A stretch of 64,000 nt of DNA from Sodalis sp. Ffu. GTDB lineage: Bacteria; Pseudomonadota; Gammaproteobacteria; Enterobacterales; Enterobacteriaceae. The stretch's first letter is position 1; every line of letters starts with the position of its first letter. Where the stretch lies: assembly GCA_024748595.1 (NCBI GenBank), contig CP072944.1, forward strand, positions 714,001 to 778,000, written 5' to 3'. The notes under the pieces were generated by a model. That model was not told the origin of the DNA. It did not search any database and saw only the letters and a list, made by a program, of their open reading frames with translations. Positions 12,136 to 23,663 of the stretch are shown piece by piece. A program made the position numbers and the translations under genes.

Positions 12136-12780
12136 TTATTCTTCTGAACTCATCACACCTCTGAGATTAAACTTAAAGGTCAACGTTAAATTATCCGCTG
12201 GCTTACTAGTTTCGTAGATCCAACTACGCATCGCCAAGCGAACATCACGCTCGAACATATTACGTGGCTGCGCCGACAAAATACGCACATTTTTTACCCG
12301 ACCTGCACCATCAACATCGTACATCACGACGAGGCTTCCCTCCATACCCATTGCTCTGGCACGTTCCGGGTAAATGGGATCTACGCGGCTTATGGCCCGC
12401 GGCGCATTCATGACGCTTTTAACGCAATGTCTTGCAGGACTGATCATCGGCGAGCAAAAAATATGCTTCTCCGGAAGCGTCATAGCCTTCTGCAGCCTAG
12501 TATTTACCTCTTGGTAAGGCGCGGACTTAGATTTTAACAAAGTTTTCGGCCGCTGCACCTGAACCGGAGGTTCATGAACGAATTCCGCTTTGAAGTATGG
12601 TTCAGTCGGTGGCACTTGTTGCAGCTCTAGTGTAACCAGCATGACAGACATTGGTTTCTCAACTCCTACTGATTTACTAAACGTCGAGACTCTGGCATAA
12701 AATAAGCATACAACCAATAAGGTGTGTAACCAGGCAGATACAATAAACGACCAAGAAAAGCAACGTATCTGATTCAACAT
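12136..12780 (-). CDS. tonB: TonB energy-transducing protein
   Basis: Couples the proton gradient, through ExbB-ExbD, to TonB-dependent outer-membrane receptors. 214 residues against 239 in E. coli. One N-terminal transmembrane segment (residues 10-28) contains a histidine (WLH) at the position of the essential His20. The C-terminal TonB domain is well kept: PIYPERARAMGMEGSLVV, GRVKNVRILSAQPRNMFERD, MRSWIYE. The periplasmic spacer is short and lacks the long Lys-Pro/Glu-Pro repeats. The nearby clsA is an ancestral neighbour (E. coli tonB-yciI-kch-clsA); yciI and kch are gone. Whether ExbB/ExbD and a receptor remain cannot be judged from this window. Confidence 0.93.
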   Translation of the reverse strand: MLNQIRCFSWSFIVSAWLHTLLVVCLFYARVSTFSKSVGVEKPMSVMLVTLELQQVPPTEPYFKAEFVHEPPVQVQRPKTLLKSKSAPYQEVNTRLQKAMTLPEKHIFCSPMISPARHCVKSVMNAPRAISRVDPIYPERARAMGMEGSLVVMYDVDGAGRVKNVRILSAQPRNMFERDVRLAMRSWIYETSKPADNLTLTFKFNLRGVMSSEE

Positions 12781-12825
12781 ATTAAAAAATATTAACTTAA
12801 TGTTATATCATCAAGATTCCTAGTT

Positions 12826-13400
12826 GAAAAGTTGTTCTTGAATAAGCCTAGCAATCATCAAGTTTTTTCCTTTATTCATTAAAAGCTTTCAAACCATTGA
12901 TCGTGGTTACATGTAAAATATTATTTTATTTGTGACATATCTATTTGCTGTTAAAGTGCGTCGATGATAGCCGATCCTTCAAATATTCATTTTACACTTA
13001 ATTTCTATCAACTTGCATCACTTAGGCAGTTACCGTTTATTCGAAAAATTTAAGGATCAACAATACTAATTTTAATCAGTATCCATAGCATCATGACTAT
13101 GGTACATTATAAGATTGATTTTAGTGATTTCCATTAATGTATTATGGTATCATAAGTCACATGGCGCTGACCCTAATTACTACCGCTTTGCTGACCGCAT
13201 ATTTCCATTTACCTTCACTAAAGACTTTCAATCCTTACTGAATGCATTTATGAGCAATATCGCTACATATTAGAATTTTTATTCTAGCATTTTAGCACAT
13301 TTACTAATGCATGTATAGTTCAGGAACAAGGTGAGGAATATTAAAATGGAGTATATAAAACTTTTAAAATTTAATTTATTAATAAATCTGGAAAGAAGGA
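12826..13400. mobile_element. IS903-like relic, copy 4
   Basis: Starts with a degenerate terminal repeat (AGTTGTTCTTGAATAAGCC region, 12826-12848). It then follows the family order: ATTTTATTTGTGACATATCTATTTG near 12925, the block near 13200, and ACTAATGCATGTATAG near 13300. The short open frame starting at 13346 lies inside this relic and aligns with the non-coding end of other copies, so it is not a gene. Lies between tonB and clsA, where yciI and kch stood. Confidence 0.5.
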
Positions 13401-14099
13401 TTGCTGATAAAAATCAGGTAGAGGCCAATCAATATTTAATAGAAGATACTGAACACGAAAAAATGGCTACCTTCTACCCAATTAGGTACATCTATCACCA
13501 AACAAATGGCTTGAACGACCTTTAATTTTAAGGAAAGAATTGGCGATAACTAAATTTATTTAAAAAATCATAATGCAGCTAATGGTGCACATGCTATCGA
13601 TAATAACGCAGCTTTATGACTGACATAGCAAACACCACCAATAACAGCTATATAAACTTTATTTCAAACTTCATTATACCACTACCGCTACGCAGTAACC
13701 CCGCACCATCACCTTCGATAATAAACTTGAAATAAATCACTTTTAAGTAGCGTGAACACCTGTCCAAAATACTGACCAACTTAGCGGTTACATATGATAA
13801 AAAATAAAACGCTTTTGCTGTTTATTGCTTAAGATACAAATGATGCAAACAAGTCAAATTACGGTAAATTAGGACTGTGCTTCTATCCATTGACTGCATC
13901 TACGCCATACAGGACTTTGCATACTGCCATCATCAATCAACCAATTTTAGCAAGATACTATTACTAATTATCTTACCTACCTCTGTAATAAATGCAAGTG
14001 ATGACTTGGTGGGGTCACCGGCTCCGGAAACAATTTCCCCTTTGCCAACCTTATGCGTAAACTCAGGCGAACGCTCCACGAACAGGATTTTTCGCCATT
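13401..14099. other. Non-coding stretch upstream of clsA
   Basis: Probably the former yciI/kch interval, but I cannot align anything to either protein. An open frame from 13877 runs into clsA in another frame and shows no family similarity. No confident promoter picked. Confidence 0.4.
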
Positions 14100-15560
14100 A
14101 TGACAACGCTTTATACCATAATCAACTGGCTGATGCTGTTTGGCTATTGGTTACTGATCGCAGGTGTTACTTTGCGAGTATTGATGAAACGGCGAACTGT
14201 ACCTGCCGCTATGGCCTGGCTACTAGTGATTTATATTCTACCTCTGGTGGGTATCATTACTTATCTCCTATTCGGCGAATTAAACCTCGGAAAACGTCGC
14301 GCCGAACGCAGTAAAGCCATGTGGTCTTCCACCACCCAGTGGATTGAGGATATTAAAGGTTGTAGGCGTATCTTTGCCACCGAAAATAGTGAAGTCGCCC
14401 GCTCGCTGTTTCAACTATGTAAACATCGTCAGGGTATGCGTGGCCTGAAAGGTAATCAGATAGAATTGCTGACCAATACCGATGATGCCATGGAGATGTT
14501 AATCCGTGATATCGGACTAGCGAAAAATACCATCGATATGGTATTTTATATTTGGGAGAGTGGAGGATTAGTAGATAAGGTTACGGAAGCGCTGATGATA
14601 GCAGCACGCCGCGGTATCCGTTGTCGACTCATGCTTGACTCCGCTGGTAGCGTCAATTTTTTCCGCAGTCTCTACCCCACTTTAATGCGTGAAGCTGGGG
14701 TAAATGTAGTAGAAGCGCTACATGTTAGCCTGCTACGCGTTTTCCTGCGCCGCATGGATCTGAGGCAACACCGCAAGATGATATTGATTGACAATCACAT
14801 CTCCTATGCCGGAAGTATGAATATGGTAGATCCTCGTTTTTTTAAACAGGACACAGGAATCGGACCGTGGGTTGACATGATGGCGCGCATGGAAGGACCG
14901 GTTACACCTGCCATGGGAATCATTTTTTCTTGCGATTGGGAAATTGAGACAGGTGAACGCATTCTACCACCGCCGCCAGACGTCAATATTATTCCGTTCG
15001 AGCAAGCTTCCGGTCATACCATCCATATCATCGCTTCCGGTCCCGGTTTTCCAGAAGGAATGATTCATCAAGCATTGCTCACCTCTCTCTATGCTGCACG
15101 CAAACAGGTAGTCATGACCACACCCTATCTAGTGCCTAGTGACGATCTTTTGCATGCTATCTGCACAGCGGCACAACGCGGCGTTGAAGTACATATTATC
15201 GTTCCAAGAAACAATGACTCTATGCTGGTCGGTTGGGCTAGTAGAGCGTTTTTCACCGAATTACTAGAAGCCGGCGTTCTGATACATCAGTTCGAAGGGG
15301 GCTTGTTGCATACTAAAAGCGTGCTGATTGACGGACAGTTAAGCTTAATAGGAACGGTCAATTTAGACATGCGCAGTTTATGGCTTAATTTTGAAATCAC
15401 TTTGGTCATTGACGATGACGATTTCGGTAGAGATTTGGCACATATACAAAAAGACTATATCGCCCGTTCATACCCAATCTATTCTCAAAAATGGTCACAA
15501 CGTCCTTACTGGCAACGTATTGTTGAGCGGCTCTTCTATTTTTTTAGTCCATTACTGTAA
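14100..15560 (+). CDS. clsA: Cardiolipin synthase A
   Basis: Condenses two phosphatidylglycerols into cardiolipin plus glycerol at the inner membrane. 486 residues, exactly the E. coli length. Two N-terminal transmembrane helices (roughly residues 5-30 and 35-58) precede two phospholipase-D HKD motifs: [20 protein letters not shown] near 223 and [19 protein letters not shown] near 403. The C-terminus FYFFSPLL is conserved. Intact. It uses the product line started by pgsA. Cardiolipin synthesis is often dispensable in small genomes, so its intactness is notable. Confidence 0.96.
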   Translation: MTTLYTIINWLMLFGYWLLIAGVTLRVLMKRRTVPAAMAWLLVIYILPLVGIITYLLFGELNLGKRRAERSKAMWSSTTQWIEDIKGCRRIFATENSEVARSLFQLCKHRQGMRGLKGNQIELLTNTDDAMEMLIRDIGLAKNTIDMVFYIWESGGLVDKVTEALMIAARRGIRCRLMLDSAGSVNFFRSLYPTLMREAGVNVVEALHVSLLRVFLRRMDLRQHRKMILIDNHISYAGSMNMVDPRFFKQDTGIGPWVDMMARMEGPVTPAMGIIFSCDWEIETGERILPPPPDVNIIPFEQASGHTIHIIASGPGFPEGMIHQALLTSLYAARKQVVMTTPYLVPSDDLLHAICTAAQRGVEVHIIVPRNNDSMLVGWASRAFFTELLEAGVLIHQFEGGLLHTKSVLIDGQLSLIGTVNLDMRSLWLNFEITLVIDDDDFGRDLAHIQKDYIARSYPIYSQKWSQRPYWQRIVERLFYFFSPLL

Positions 15561-15779
15561 TTCTGATAAATATCATGCTATATGCCGACTCCACTAATAA
15601 TGGGATGATGATGAATTTGGATAATCAACTGATAGATGATAAAATATTAAATGTGCTATTCTACAAACCTACGACATTTTTTCGAGCACCAGCATAACGG
15701 AGACGTTGTTAAATTTTATAACGATAAGAGCTCCTATAACCATATCAACTCAAAATTATTGCCGTCTGCAAGATAAACG

Positions 15780-16169
15780 ATGACGATAAAACGCGACTGG
15801 CTTTTACAACAAATGGGCATTACGCAATGGACGCTGAGACGCTCCACAGTATCGCAAGGCAAAAGCACGGTATACTTACCAGCTCATATCCGCTTACTGT
15901 TAGTAACGGACCCATTGCCACCACCGGGTCATCCTCTGGTGGACGATGTAGTGCGTAGCATGGCGCTGAGATCTGAACAACTACTTGCGTTAACGATCAA
16001 TCAAGCGTTAATGTTACCGAGTCAAGTCCGCTGCCACTGCTGGTGGCTCGGTCTTAAGGCAACGCGCAATTTTAACGGCATATGTTTAAGCACTCCTACA
16101 CTATCGATACTTCAGAAGGACCCCATGGCCAAACGCGCACTTTGGCGCCAAATAAGTCACTATAAATAA
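15780..16169 (+). CDS. holD: DNA polymerase III psi subunit
   Basis: Psi links the clamp loader (DnaX complex) to chi and, through it, to single-strand binding protein. 129 residues against 137 in E. coli. The diagnostic N-terminus RDWLLQQMGITQWTLRRS, which binds DnaX domain III, is conserved, as are IPAHIRL-like LPAHIRLLLV and ALWRQI near the end. Gene order holD-(rimI)-(yjjG)-prfC matches E. coli with the two middle genes lost, which supports the call. The dnaX partner is at 47967-50231. The ribosome site is weak (AAGATAAACG). Confidence 0.93.
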   Translation: MTIKRDWLLQQMGITQWTLRRSTVSQGKSTVYLPAHIRLLLVTDPLPPPGHPLVDDVVRSMALRSEQLLALTINQALMLPSQVRCHCWWLGLKATRNFNGICLSTPTLSILQKDPMAKRALWRQISHYK

Positions 16170-16480
16170 CAGCATTTAACCCCTACCGCCAGCTGATCTA
16201 AGTGAATACTGGCAAAGAACAAGCTAGTACTACTTTTCCTAAAGTAAGAAAATATTTGCCCCAACCAAAGCAAACGTTATCTAAATTTCAAACAATGCAC
16301 CTATGAACGTGACATATCTCAGTGCTTGCGGTTACCCAAGCAGCTAAACAACACAGCACTGTTAAACAATGCCGTTTCTCCTGATTTATAACTCAAAGCC
16401 TGCACCACGGCAGACCACCGCTCAACCATTTAGGAGCCTAGCTATCACAGCGATATAAATGCCATAGCTAAAAGTGCATC
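16170..16480 (+). pseudogene. rimI: RimI ribosomal-protein acetyltransferase pseudogene
   Basis: Directly after holD, as in E. coli. Readable pieces are PLPPADL near 16195 (start of the protein) and NQSKRYLNF at 16264-16290, matching the NQGERYLNF stretch of E. coli RimI. Later fragments such as PDL near 16380 and ASANNAS near 16485 fit the order of the acetyl-CoA binding region but are too decayed to rely on. RimI acetylates the N-terminus of ribosomal protein S18. yjjG, next in E. coli, is not recognisable. Confidence 0.75.
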
Positions 16481-16656
16481 GGCCAACAACGCCTCCTAGC
16501 GCGTGGACGACATAAATTAATAGGCTGATGCTGTAGATGAAGTTCTATCAAACGGGCAGCTATTAATGCTTAGCAACTCCTTGTAGAATCTACGACCAGC
16601 GAATGCAGTTAATGGATAATTTTGCAGCACATGACCACCAATCCCAGCAGGGATAC

Positions 16657-18252
16657 ATGAAAATGAAAAATACCTCTTACGCCGCTAAAATTGCAGCACG
16701 GCGCACCTTTGCAATTATTTCACATCCAGACGCCGGAAAAACTACCATTACAGAAAAAGTGCTTCTGTTCGGACAAGTAATGCAAACCGCTGGTACCGTC
16801 ATGAGGCGCGGAGCGAATCAGTATACCAAATCCGATTGGATGGAAATGGAAAAACAACGAGGTATATCCATTACTACATCAGTGATGCAGTTTTCTTACC
16901 GCGACACGCTGATTAATTTGCTAGATACCCCAGGGCATGAGGATTTTTCTGAGGATGCTTACCGTACTTTGACGGCAGTAGATTGCTGTCTGATGGTAAT
17001 CGACGCCGCTAAAGGAATAGAAGAACGAACACGCAAACTGATGGAAGTAATTCGCCTGCGCGACACACCGATTCTAATCTTTATGAATAAAACAGACCGC
17101 GATATCATTGACCCAATAAAATTGCTCGACGAAGTTGAAAACGAATTAAGCATAACCTGCTCGCCCATCACCTGGCCCATCGGCTGCGGCAAGTTGTTTA
17201 AAGGCATCTACCATCTAGCAAAAAATAAAACCTATATTTACCAAAGCGGCCAGGGCCATACCATTCAGCCAGCACGGGTAATAAAAGCGCTGGATAACCC
17301 AGAACTAGACAAAACGTTAGGAGAGGAGTTAGCAACGCAGTTGCGTGAAGAACTAGAGCTGATACAGGGTGCATGCAATCCGTTTGATGAACAAGCATTT
17401 CTCGCTGGCAAGCTAACTCCAGTATTTTTTGGTACCGCGCTGGGTAACTTTGGTATCGATCATATGCTCGAAGGCTTGGTATCATGGGCACCAAGCCCAA
17501 TGCCGCGTAAAAGTGATGTGCGAATGGTCACTGCCGATGAAGATAAATTCACCGGCTTCGTGTTTAAAATCCAAGCTAACATGGACGCCCGTCACCGCGA
17601 CCGTATTGCTTTTTTGCGCGTGGTCTCAGGCCGCTATGAGAAGAATATGAAATTGCGCCAAGTGCGTACCGGCAAGGATCTAATTATTGTCAACGCGCTA
17701 AGTTTTATGGCTGGCGATCGATCCCATGTCAAAGAAGCCTATGCTGGCGATATTATTGGATTGCATAATCATGGCACCATTAAGATAGGCGATACCTTCA
17801 CCCAGGGAGAAAACCTACAATTCACCGGCATCCCCAACTTTGCGCCAGAACTATTCCGCCGTATCCGCCTGCGCGATTCCCTTAAGCAAAAACAACTACT
17901 TAAGGGGCTTGTACAGCTATCGGAAGAAGGAATGGTACAGGTGTTCCGACCACTATCCAACAACTACCTTATCGTCGGCGTGATCGGGATACTACAGTTT
18001 GACATGGTAGTAGCGAGGTTGGAAAGCGAATACAACGTAGAAACACTGTATGAATCAGTGAATATCGTAACCGCACGCTGGGTAAAATGTGGTGATACCA
18101 AAAAGCTCGAAGAGTTCAAACGCAAAAATGAACTAAATTTAGCGCTCGATGGCAGCAATAACCTTTGTTATACTACATCAAGCATGGTAAAATTAAATCT
18201 GACTCAGAAACGTTATCCAGAAATCAAGTTCCATCAAATTCGTGAACATTAA
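16657..18252 (+). CDS. prfC: Peptide chain release factor 3
   Basis: Translational GTPase that removes RF1/RF2 from the ribosome after termination. From the ATG at 16657 it has 531 residues, close to 529 in E. coli. An in-frame ATG at 16603 would add 18 residues without similarity, while 16657 is preceded by CAGCAGGGAT, a good ribosome site. GTPase motifs are complete: SHPDAGKTT (G1), RGISITTSV (G2), DTPGHEDF (G3), NKTD (G4; usually NKLD or NKMD). The C-terminus ends QIREH as expected. It follows the holD-rimI block in ancestral order. RF3 is non-essential in E. coli, so retention in a shrinking genome suggests continued value. Confidence 0.96.
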   Translation: MKMKNTSYAAKIAARRTFAIISHPDAGKTTITEKVLLFGQVMQTAGTVMRRGANQYTKSDWMEMEKQRGISITTSVMQFSYRDTLINLLDTPGHEDFSEDAYRTLTAVDCCLMVIDAAKGIEERTRKLMEVIRLRDTPILIFMNKTDRDIIDPIKLLDEVENELSITCSPITWPIGCGKLFKGIYHLAKNKTYIYQSGQGHTIQPARVIKALDNPELDKTLGEELATQLREELELIQGACNPFDEQAFLAGKLTPVFFGTALGNFGIDHMLEGLVSWAPSPMPRKSDVRMVTADEDKFTGFVFKIQANMDARHRDRIAFLRVVSGRYEKNMKLRQVRTGKDLIIVNALSFMAGDRSHVKEAYAGDIIGLHNHGTIKIGDTFTQGENLQFTGIPNFAPELFRRIRLRDSLKQKQLLKGLVQLSEEGMVQVFRPLSNNYLIVGVIGILQFDMVVARLESEYNVETLYESVNIVTARWVKCGDTKKLEEFKRKNELNLALDGSNNLCYTTSSMVKLNLTQKRYPEIKFHQIREH

Positions 18253-20851
18253 CCCGCTTCTATCTCTGCACGAAACAGATAGATATAATTTCCCCCGCAC
18301 ATCGGGCTATCATGATAACACTGCCACGCCAGAAAAATTCTTAAATTCTTACTTCTGTTTTTTAAGTTAATGATTTATTCTGAACATGTAAGTTACTTAT
18401 AGTAACTTACATTAATAGTTAATTAAATTAATAAAATTTATTTAACTACAATTTTATTTGCCATGGAGCGTTAGATAGAAATAAGCTTACAGAAAAGTTG
18501 GACAACATAGCGCTCAGGTTACAATATGTGTCACATTGCACCCACTATTAAATGAACTGATAAAAAACATTAATAAAAAAAGATTTTATTAAAAATATAA
18601 CCTTCATCGAACCGTTGCTTACTTAATTAACAGCCATTATTTAAGTTGCTTAAACCCATCATCTGTATATCATCACTACCATTTTGGTATAGGTGCCGAT
18701 CAATTTGACAGCTAACATGTCAGAAAAACCACCTAGTTCCACAGTGAGTATGAAGCGTAGGATTATTATCAATGAATATGACTTCAATCACTATCCATTT
18801 TAAACGTAACTACGGGGAATGGCCGATAATGTGGCATTTACATGTATAGCTGAACATATCACCAAAACGTTGTCAGAATGACTACGTCAATCCAACCCGC
18901 AACAGCTGGCTAAAGTTACACAATTTTTATACGCCTTGACTAGCTCAAACCACCTAATAATCCATCGACCGCTTTTCAGCAAATATATATAGACAATAAG
19001 ATAAAATTATTAGTTTACTTTTACGCCAACGAAATCTCTTCGCGTAAATATAAGCAGTCAGAACATTGAGAAATTCTAATATATTTAGTCTTGTTTAATT
19101 TAAAATATTCCCCTGAAAGAAAACAGCTTTCCTAAGAGTTATTAAATAAACTAACAAACCCATGCCATTTTAAACCTATAAAATTACCACGATTCAGGCG
19201 ACTAAATTAGCAAGGAGCCCATTGATAAAGCTCACTTTCCAATCAAAAGATTGTCTTTCAGACTTGCTTAAAAATCTTTTGGCCTACAACAGATGTATGA
19301 TTTATAAAATCGCACAAACATTCTAACCAAGCAACTACAACCAGCTATGTCATAGCCTAACCGTCTGTCTGCAAATAGGCGACTCACTTACACAAATTAG
19401 CAAACACCAATGTCTCAGTATAAAGAGAATGATATATTGATACAGACTCAGATTACGGCCACGTTTACATCAACAAACATGCGTTGTATTTATTTATTCT
19501 TATAAAGCCAATCTAAGTTTTTATAGTAATTCAACCCCTTCGCCGATATCAAAAAACCGGGAACACGCTTTTGACCCACGCATCTATGTTATTGCCAGGC
19601 AATTATCTAAGCCGCCAGCAGAAAGCCATCGGCCCAACTACCAAAAATTTCAACTAATCACTCAATAAAAAGACGAAAGCGTGCAGACACGCATATTAAA
19701 ACTAAGGTAAGTTATTTTACAGAAATAATCCTGATACCAGGAAAGATCCACTACAGGTGCAAAGCATTCCTATTATTGCCTTATAGATGCGTGGAAAAAT
19801 AAACAATATGCCCAATATACTAAGGATATGTTGACACTATATAAGGGACGAGCAATATCAGTGATCGAGCAAGGAATCAGGATAACTGTCTGCTTATAAT
19901 CTTAATCTATCTTATAACTTACTACCAACAAAGAGCTAATTACTAATTTTGACGTTAAAGAACAAATTATATGCATGAGATCTTACAGCAGGAGCATAAG
20001 AAGCAATGACATATGCAGAATTCATGATCGATATGGAAGTATCTCCACAACCACTAACTTAAAATCAACCGCCTTCGTTTCAAGGACTAGTACTTAGCCG
20101 CAATTGCCTGATTTAGGTTATGGTTCATCATGAGGTGGATACCTCTAAGACCCCATGAATGCTAAATACAGATAAGAATATCTTCCCGATCTGTTTTTAC
20201 TATGAATCCATAAATTTTCAATATGCTTGAAAATAGCATTCTTAGCGTAGCAATATAAGCATAACGTCGGTATATTATGCTCGGTAGTCACCATATGACG
20301 TTGGCATTCTCATAAAATAACAATGGATAGGTTGACTTTCGATAACCATATACTACGGTCATTAAGTTGTCGCTTAATTCCTATATAACCATTTCAAATA
20401 ACATAGCACACGCTGCTACGCATCACACTATCCCTACTAAAGTCGTACAACTTAAAGGCAAACAAGCACTACACAATATCTAGAATGGACTCTTAACGTA
20501 CAGAAACAGCCCATGTATTGTATGCTTGTTACTTATATAAAAAGCATCCTACCACACCATCAAGATCATCTGCGTAGACTATTTAAATTTAAAACTACGT
20601 CCAAAAAACGTAACCAACACTTTACTTCTAGCTAGCGAAATAAAACCTGCTTTTTAGCAATGAAACGAGCTCGATGCTGAAAATAATTCACGACACCACA
20701 AGTATAATCAATATCTTAATCTTAAGAGCGATTGGCCAAAATATATCCAACATACCTCCTATTGTAGGTAATCACCCCAAGCAGGGTAAAAGGACAGACT
20801 CTTTTCCTTGCGCCACCAGTTGTTACTAGGACGCCATAGCTCTCCCGATGT
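18253..20851. other. 2.6-kb stretch without an identifiable gene
   Basis: Stops are dense in every frame. In E. coli xseA and yfgJ lie on this side of der, but I could not recognise either. One region, 18769-18985 on the plus strand, keeps protein-like texture across a frameshift (start MTSITIHFKRNYGEWP, later SNPQQLAKVTQFLYAL), but I do not know the family. A hairpin pairs 18386-18397 perfectly with 18401-18412. This is also a junction between two E. coli map regions (prfC and der). Confidence 0.5.
18386..18412. repeat. Perfect 12-bp inverted repeat, 3-base loop
   Basis: TGTAAGTTAC and its exact complement extend to twelve paired bases around a TAT loop, about 135 bases beyond prfC. No T-run follows, so terminator function is doubtful. 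Confidence 0.75.
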
Positions 20852-22324
20852 TTATTTGTTATTTTTCTTAAAATGATCCATTAAACGTTTGCGTTTACGC
20901 AATTGCAACGGCGTTAGAATCTTGCGTTGTCCAGCGAATAAATTAGCCGTTTCATTAAACTGAATTCGGATTGGCGTACCCATAATTTCAAGCGAACGGC
21001 GGAAATAGTTCATCAAATAACGCTTATACGCCTCAGGTAAATCCTTCACCTGAGTACCATGTATCACCACGATCGGCGGATTATAACCACCTGCATGGGC
21101 ATACTTCGGCTTTACCCTACGTCCACGTACCAACGGTGGCTTATGTTCATCTACCGCCATGTGCATAATACGGGTCAACAGCGCTGTACTGATACGGTTT
21201 GTTGAGCATTGATAGGCTTCATTGACGGACTCAAACATGTTAGCAACGCCTCTACCATGCAATGCCGAGATAAAATGTACCCGGGCAAAATTGATAAATC
21301 CCAGGCGATGATCCAGTATCTCCTTTACCTTGTCACGCATCTCACTTGACACACCATCCCACTTATTGACCACAATCAATAAAGCACGGCCGCTGTTCAA
21401 GATAAACCCCAACAGCGATAAATCTTGATCAGAGATACCTTCCTTAGCATCGATCATTAGTAGCACCACATTGGCGTCTTCTATAGCCTGAAAAGTTTTG
21501 ATAACAGAAAACTTTTCTACTGCCTCCATCACCTTGCAGCGCTTACGCACACCAGCAGTATCCAGCAACACATATTCCCGGTCACAGCGCATCATCGGTA
21601 TATAAATGCTATCGCGAGTGGTTCCTGGAATATCGTACACCACCACACGATCTTTACCCAGAATGCAATTAATAAGCGTGGATTTACCTACATTTGGACG
21701 ACCGACGATGGCCAGCTTAATCGGCAACGACTGTGGGTCAAAAAATACTTTTTGGGGATCTTTCGTCAACGCCGAGGATGTATCATCCAGACAAGGTTTA
21801 AAGCCATACAGCGTACCAGAGCCGCCTTCCAGCGCCAAGGGCAGCAATATTTTTTTTAGCAAACTATTGATACCTCGTAGATGGGAGGCGGCGATAGGGA
21901 TAATTTCCCCCAGGCCGAGGGAGTAAAATTCCCCTATTGCACTATCGATGTCGATACCATCGGTTTTATTAGCTACAATAACAGTGAATTTTTTGAGGAT
22001 ACGCAGATGTTTAGCGATACCATGATCAGCCGCCATCAGTCCAGCACTACCATCCACCATAAATAACACAATATCGGCTTCTTCAATCGCTACCAGCGAT
22101 TGACCAACCATACGAGTTTCCACTCCACCTTCCTTAGACCCATCGATACCAGCAGTATCGATAACAATAAATTCATGGCCTTTCCATTTGGCTCGACCAT
22201 ACTTGCGGTCACGCGTCAGCCCTGGAAAATCCGTCACTAACGCATCTCGAGTTCGCGTCAGTTGATTAAAAAGTGTGGATTTTCCTACATTAGAGCGCCC
22301 AATCAACGCAACAACAGGGATCAT
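20852..22324 (-). CDS. der: GTPase Der (ribosome biogenesis)
   Basis: Double-GTPase needed for maturation of the 50S ribosomal subunit. 490 residues, the E. coli length. First G domain: GRSNVGKST near residue 9 (the common residue is Pro, here Ser), DTAGIDG, NKTDG. Second G domain: GRPNVGKST near 210, [13 protein letters not shown]. The C-terminal KH-like domain contains [11 protein letters not shown] and a basic tail rich in Lys and Arg. It begins a minus-strand series matching E. coli der-bamB-yfgM-hisS-ispG-rodZ. Its promoter should lie in the 140 bases before the start, just after the bamB terminator. Confidence 0.97.
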   Translation of the reverse strand: MIPVVALIGRSNVGKSTLFNQLTRTRDALVTDFPGLTRDRKYGRAKWKGHEFIVIDTAGIDGSKEGGVETRMVGQSLVAIEEADIVLFMVDGSAGLMAADHGIAKHLRILKKFTVIVANKTDGIDIDSAIGEFYSLGLGEIIPIAASHLRGINSLLKKILLPLALEGGSGTLYGFKPCLDDTSSALTKDPQKVFFDPQSLPIKLAIVGRPNVGKSTLINCILGKDRVVVYDIPGTTRDSIYIPMMRCDREYVLLDTAGVRKRCKVMEAVEKFSVIKTFQAIEDANVVLLMIDAKEGISDQDLSLLGFILNSGRALLIVVNKWDGVSSEMRDKVKEILDHRLGFINFARVHFISALHGRGVANMFESVNEAYQCSTNRISTALLTRIMHMAVDEHKPPLVRGRRVKPKYAHAGGYNPPIVVIHGTQVKDLPEAYKRYLMNYFRRSLEIMGTPIRIQFNETANLFAGQRKILTPLQLRKRKRLMDHFKKNNK

Positions 22325-22386
22325 TGTTACAACCTCATTAAATATAAATGCTTAAAACAATATTTGGATAAATTATATAAAATAAA

Positions 22387-22415
22387 ACGGCTCCTGAACA
22401 TGTCAAGAACCGTTC
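22387..22415 (-). terminator. Rho-independent terminator after bamB
   Basis: On the minus strand a 10-bp stem (22415-22406 with 22396-22387, containing two G-T pairs) is followed by TTTTATTTTAT. It lies between the bamB stop and the der start and should separate the two transcripts. Confidence 0.75.
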
Positions 22416-22465
22416 ATTGCGAGAGAGACTCTGTCCGGATATCGGAAGTCGAGATATAGCACATT

Positions 22466-23645
22466 TCAACGGATAAATGCATAGATCTCGCCATTTTTTG
22501 CCTGCACGATAAACTTATCACCAGCAACGACGGGTTTGCTGAATAGCACAACGCCATCCACTTTTTGTTGTGCGACAAAACGTCCATCATTGGTATTGAT
22601 CCAGTGCAGATAACCTTCTGAATCACCGGTAACGATATAACCATCATGCAGTACCGGCGAGGTCAGATTGCGATGCAACAATCCACCCTGACACCAAAGA
22701 ATCACACCACCCTGGCTCTCGAGAGCAATTACCCGATCATCTTGATCCACTAAGTAAATACGGCCACCATCCACTAATATGTCGGTGACCGAGCTAATTT
22801 TTTGCGACCACATGATTTGACCTGAGAGCAAATCCAGGGATGCTAAATGACCGTTGTAAGCCAGCGCATATACTACTCCGTTCACCACTACAGGCGTCTG
22901 AACGTCATTCAGGCTTGCAATTTTTATCTCACCACTCAGCTGAGAAATGCGCTGTTGCCAAATCAATCGACCTTGATTAATTAACACTGCGCTAACCAGA
23001 CCGTTACCTCCACCAACAATCGCTACACCAAAAGCGGTGACCAGCGATGATCCGCCACGCAAGGTCAATGGCGGGATATCTAGATTAATAGTCCATTTGA
23101 CGACACCATCGGATTCAGCAAGCGCCTGCAACATACCATTGCTGGTATGCACTAACACCATACCGTCACTGACCACCGGCGAAGATAAAACTTCGCCGGC
23201 AACAATCATTTGCCAGATAATGCGACCATCTTCCGTGCTTAATGCGTATACCTTGGCCAGCTCGCTACCGACATAGACACGATTACCAGTTGCCGTTACG
23301 CCGCCAGATAACAACGCCGCACGATTACGTGACAAGCAACCAGTATAAATGGAAAGGTCCATTGACTAAACCTCTTTGCCGCTATCAGAGTCCAGTGCTT
23401 TCACCACTCCGTGACGATCAGCTGCGAACACTCGACCATCTTGCCAAGACCGGATGCAACAGTGAATAATATTTACCGGTACCATTGCCGACCGACCGTC
23501 TCCATACCATCATCGGTTGAAACTGATTATCCACTTGCGGCAATGGCGATATGATCATCATGTCTAGTTCACCGCTAAATAAGGCACATCCGTTAAGCAA
23601 AATGGCGGATAACAGTCCTAAAAATATTTTTTTACTCAGTCTCAT
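22466..23645 (-). pseudogene. bamB: BamB outer-membrane assembly lipoprotein, recently inactivated
   Basis: The functional protein is a beta-propeller lipoprotein of the BAM complex. Nearly all of it is present but in two pieces. The N-terminal piece (from 23645) has a lipoprotein signal with the lipobox LLNGC and reads on through SPLPQVDNQF and LLHPVLA. A frameshift near 23436-23445 then moves the frame to DGRVFAADRHGVVKAL, and a TAG at 23366-23368 replaces the tryptophan of the EIW motif. The remaining 298 residues (22466-23362) are intact to the expected end (GEIYAFIR). One frameshift plus one stop, and otherwise good conservation, indicates recent loss. A cytoplasmic C-terminal fragment without signal could still be translated but should not function. 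Confidence 0.92.
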
Positions 23646-23663
23646 GGGGCGAGCCTATCCCCT

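Noticed and set aside
13346-13525. Small open frame with a GAGG-like ribosome site before ATG
   Set aside because: Falls within the 12826 IS relic and its start aligns with the non-coding end region of other copies; the match to a ribosome site looks accidental.
13877-14314. 145-codon frame overlapping clsA
   Set aside because: Its second half is clsA read in another frame; the first half has no recognised similarity.
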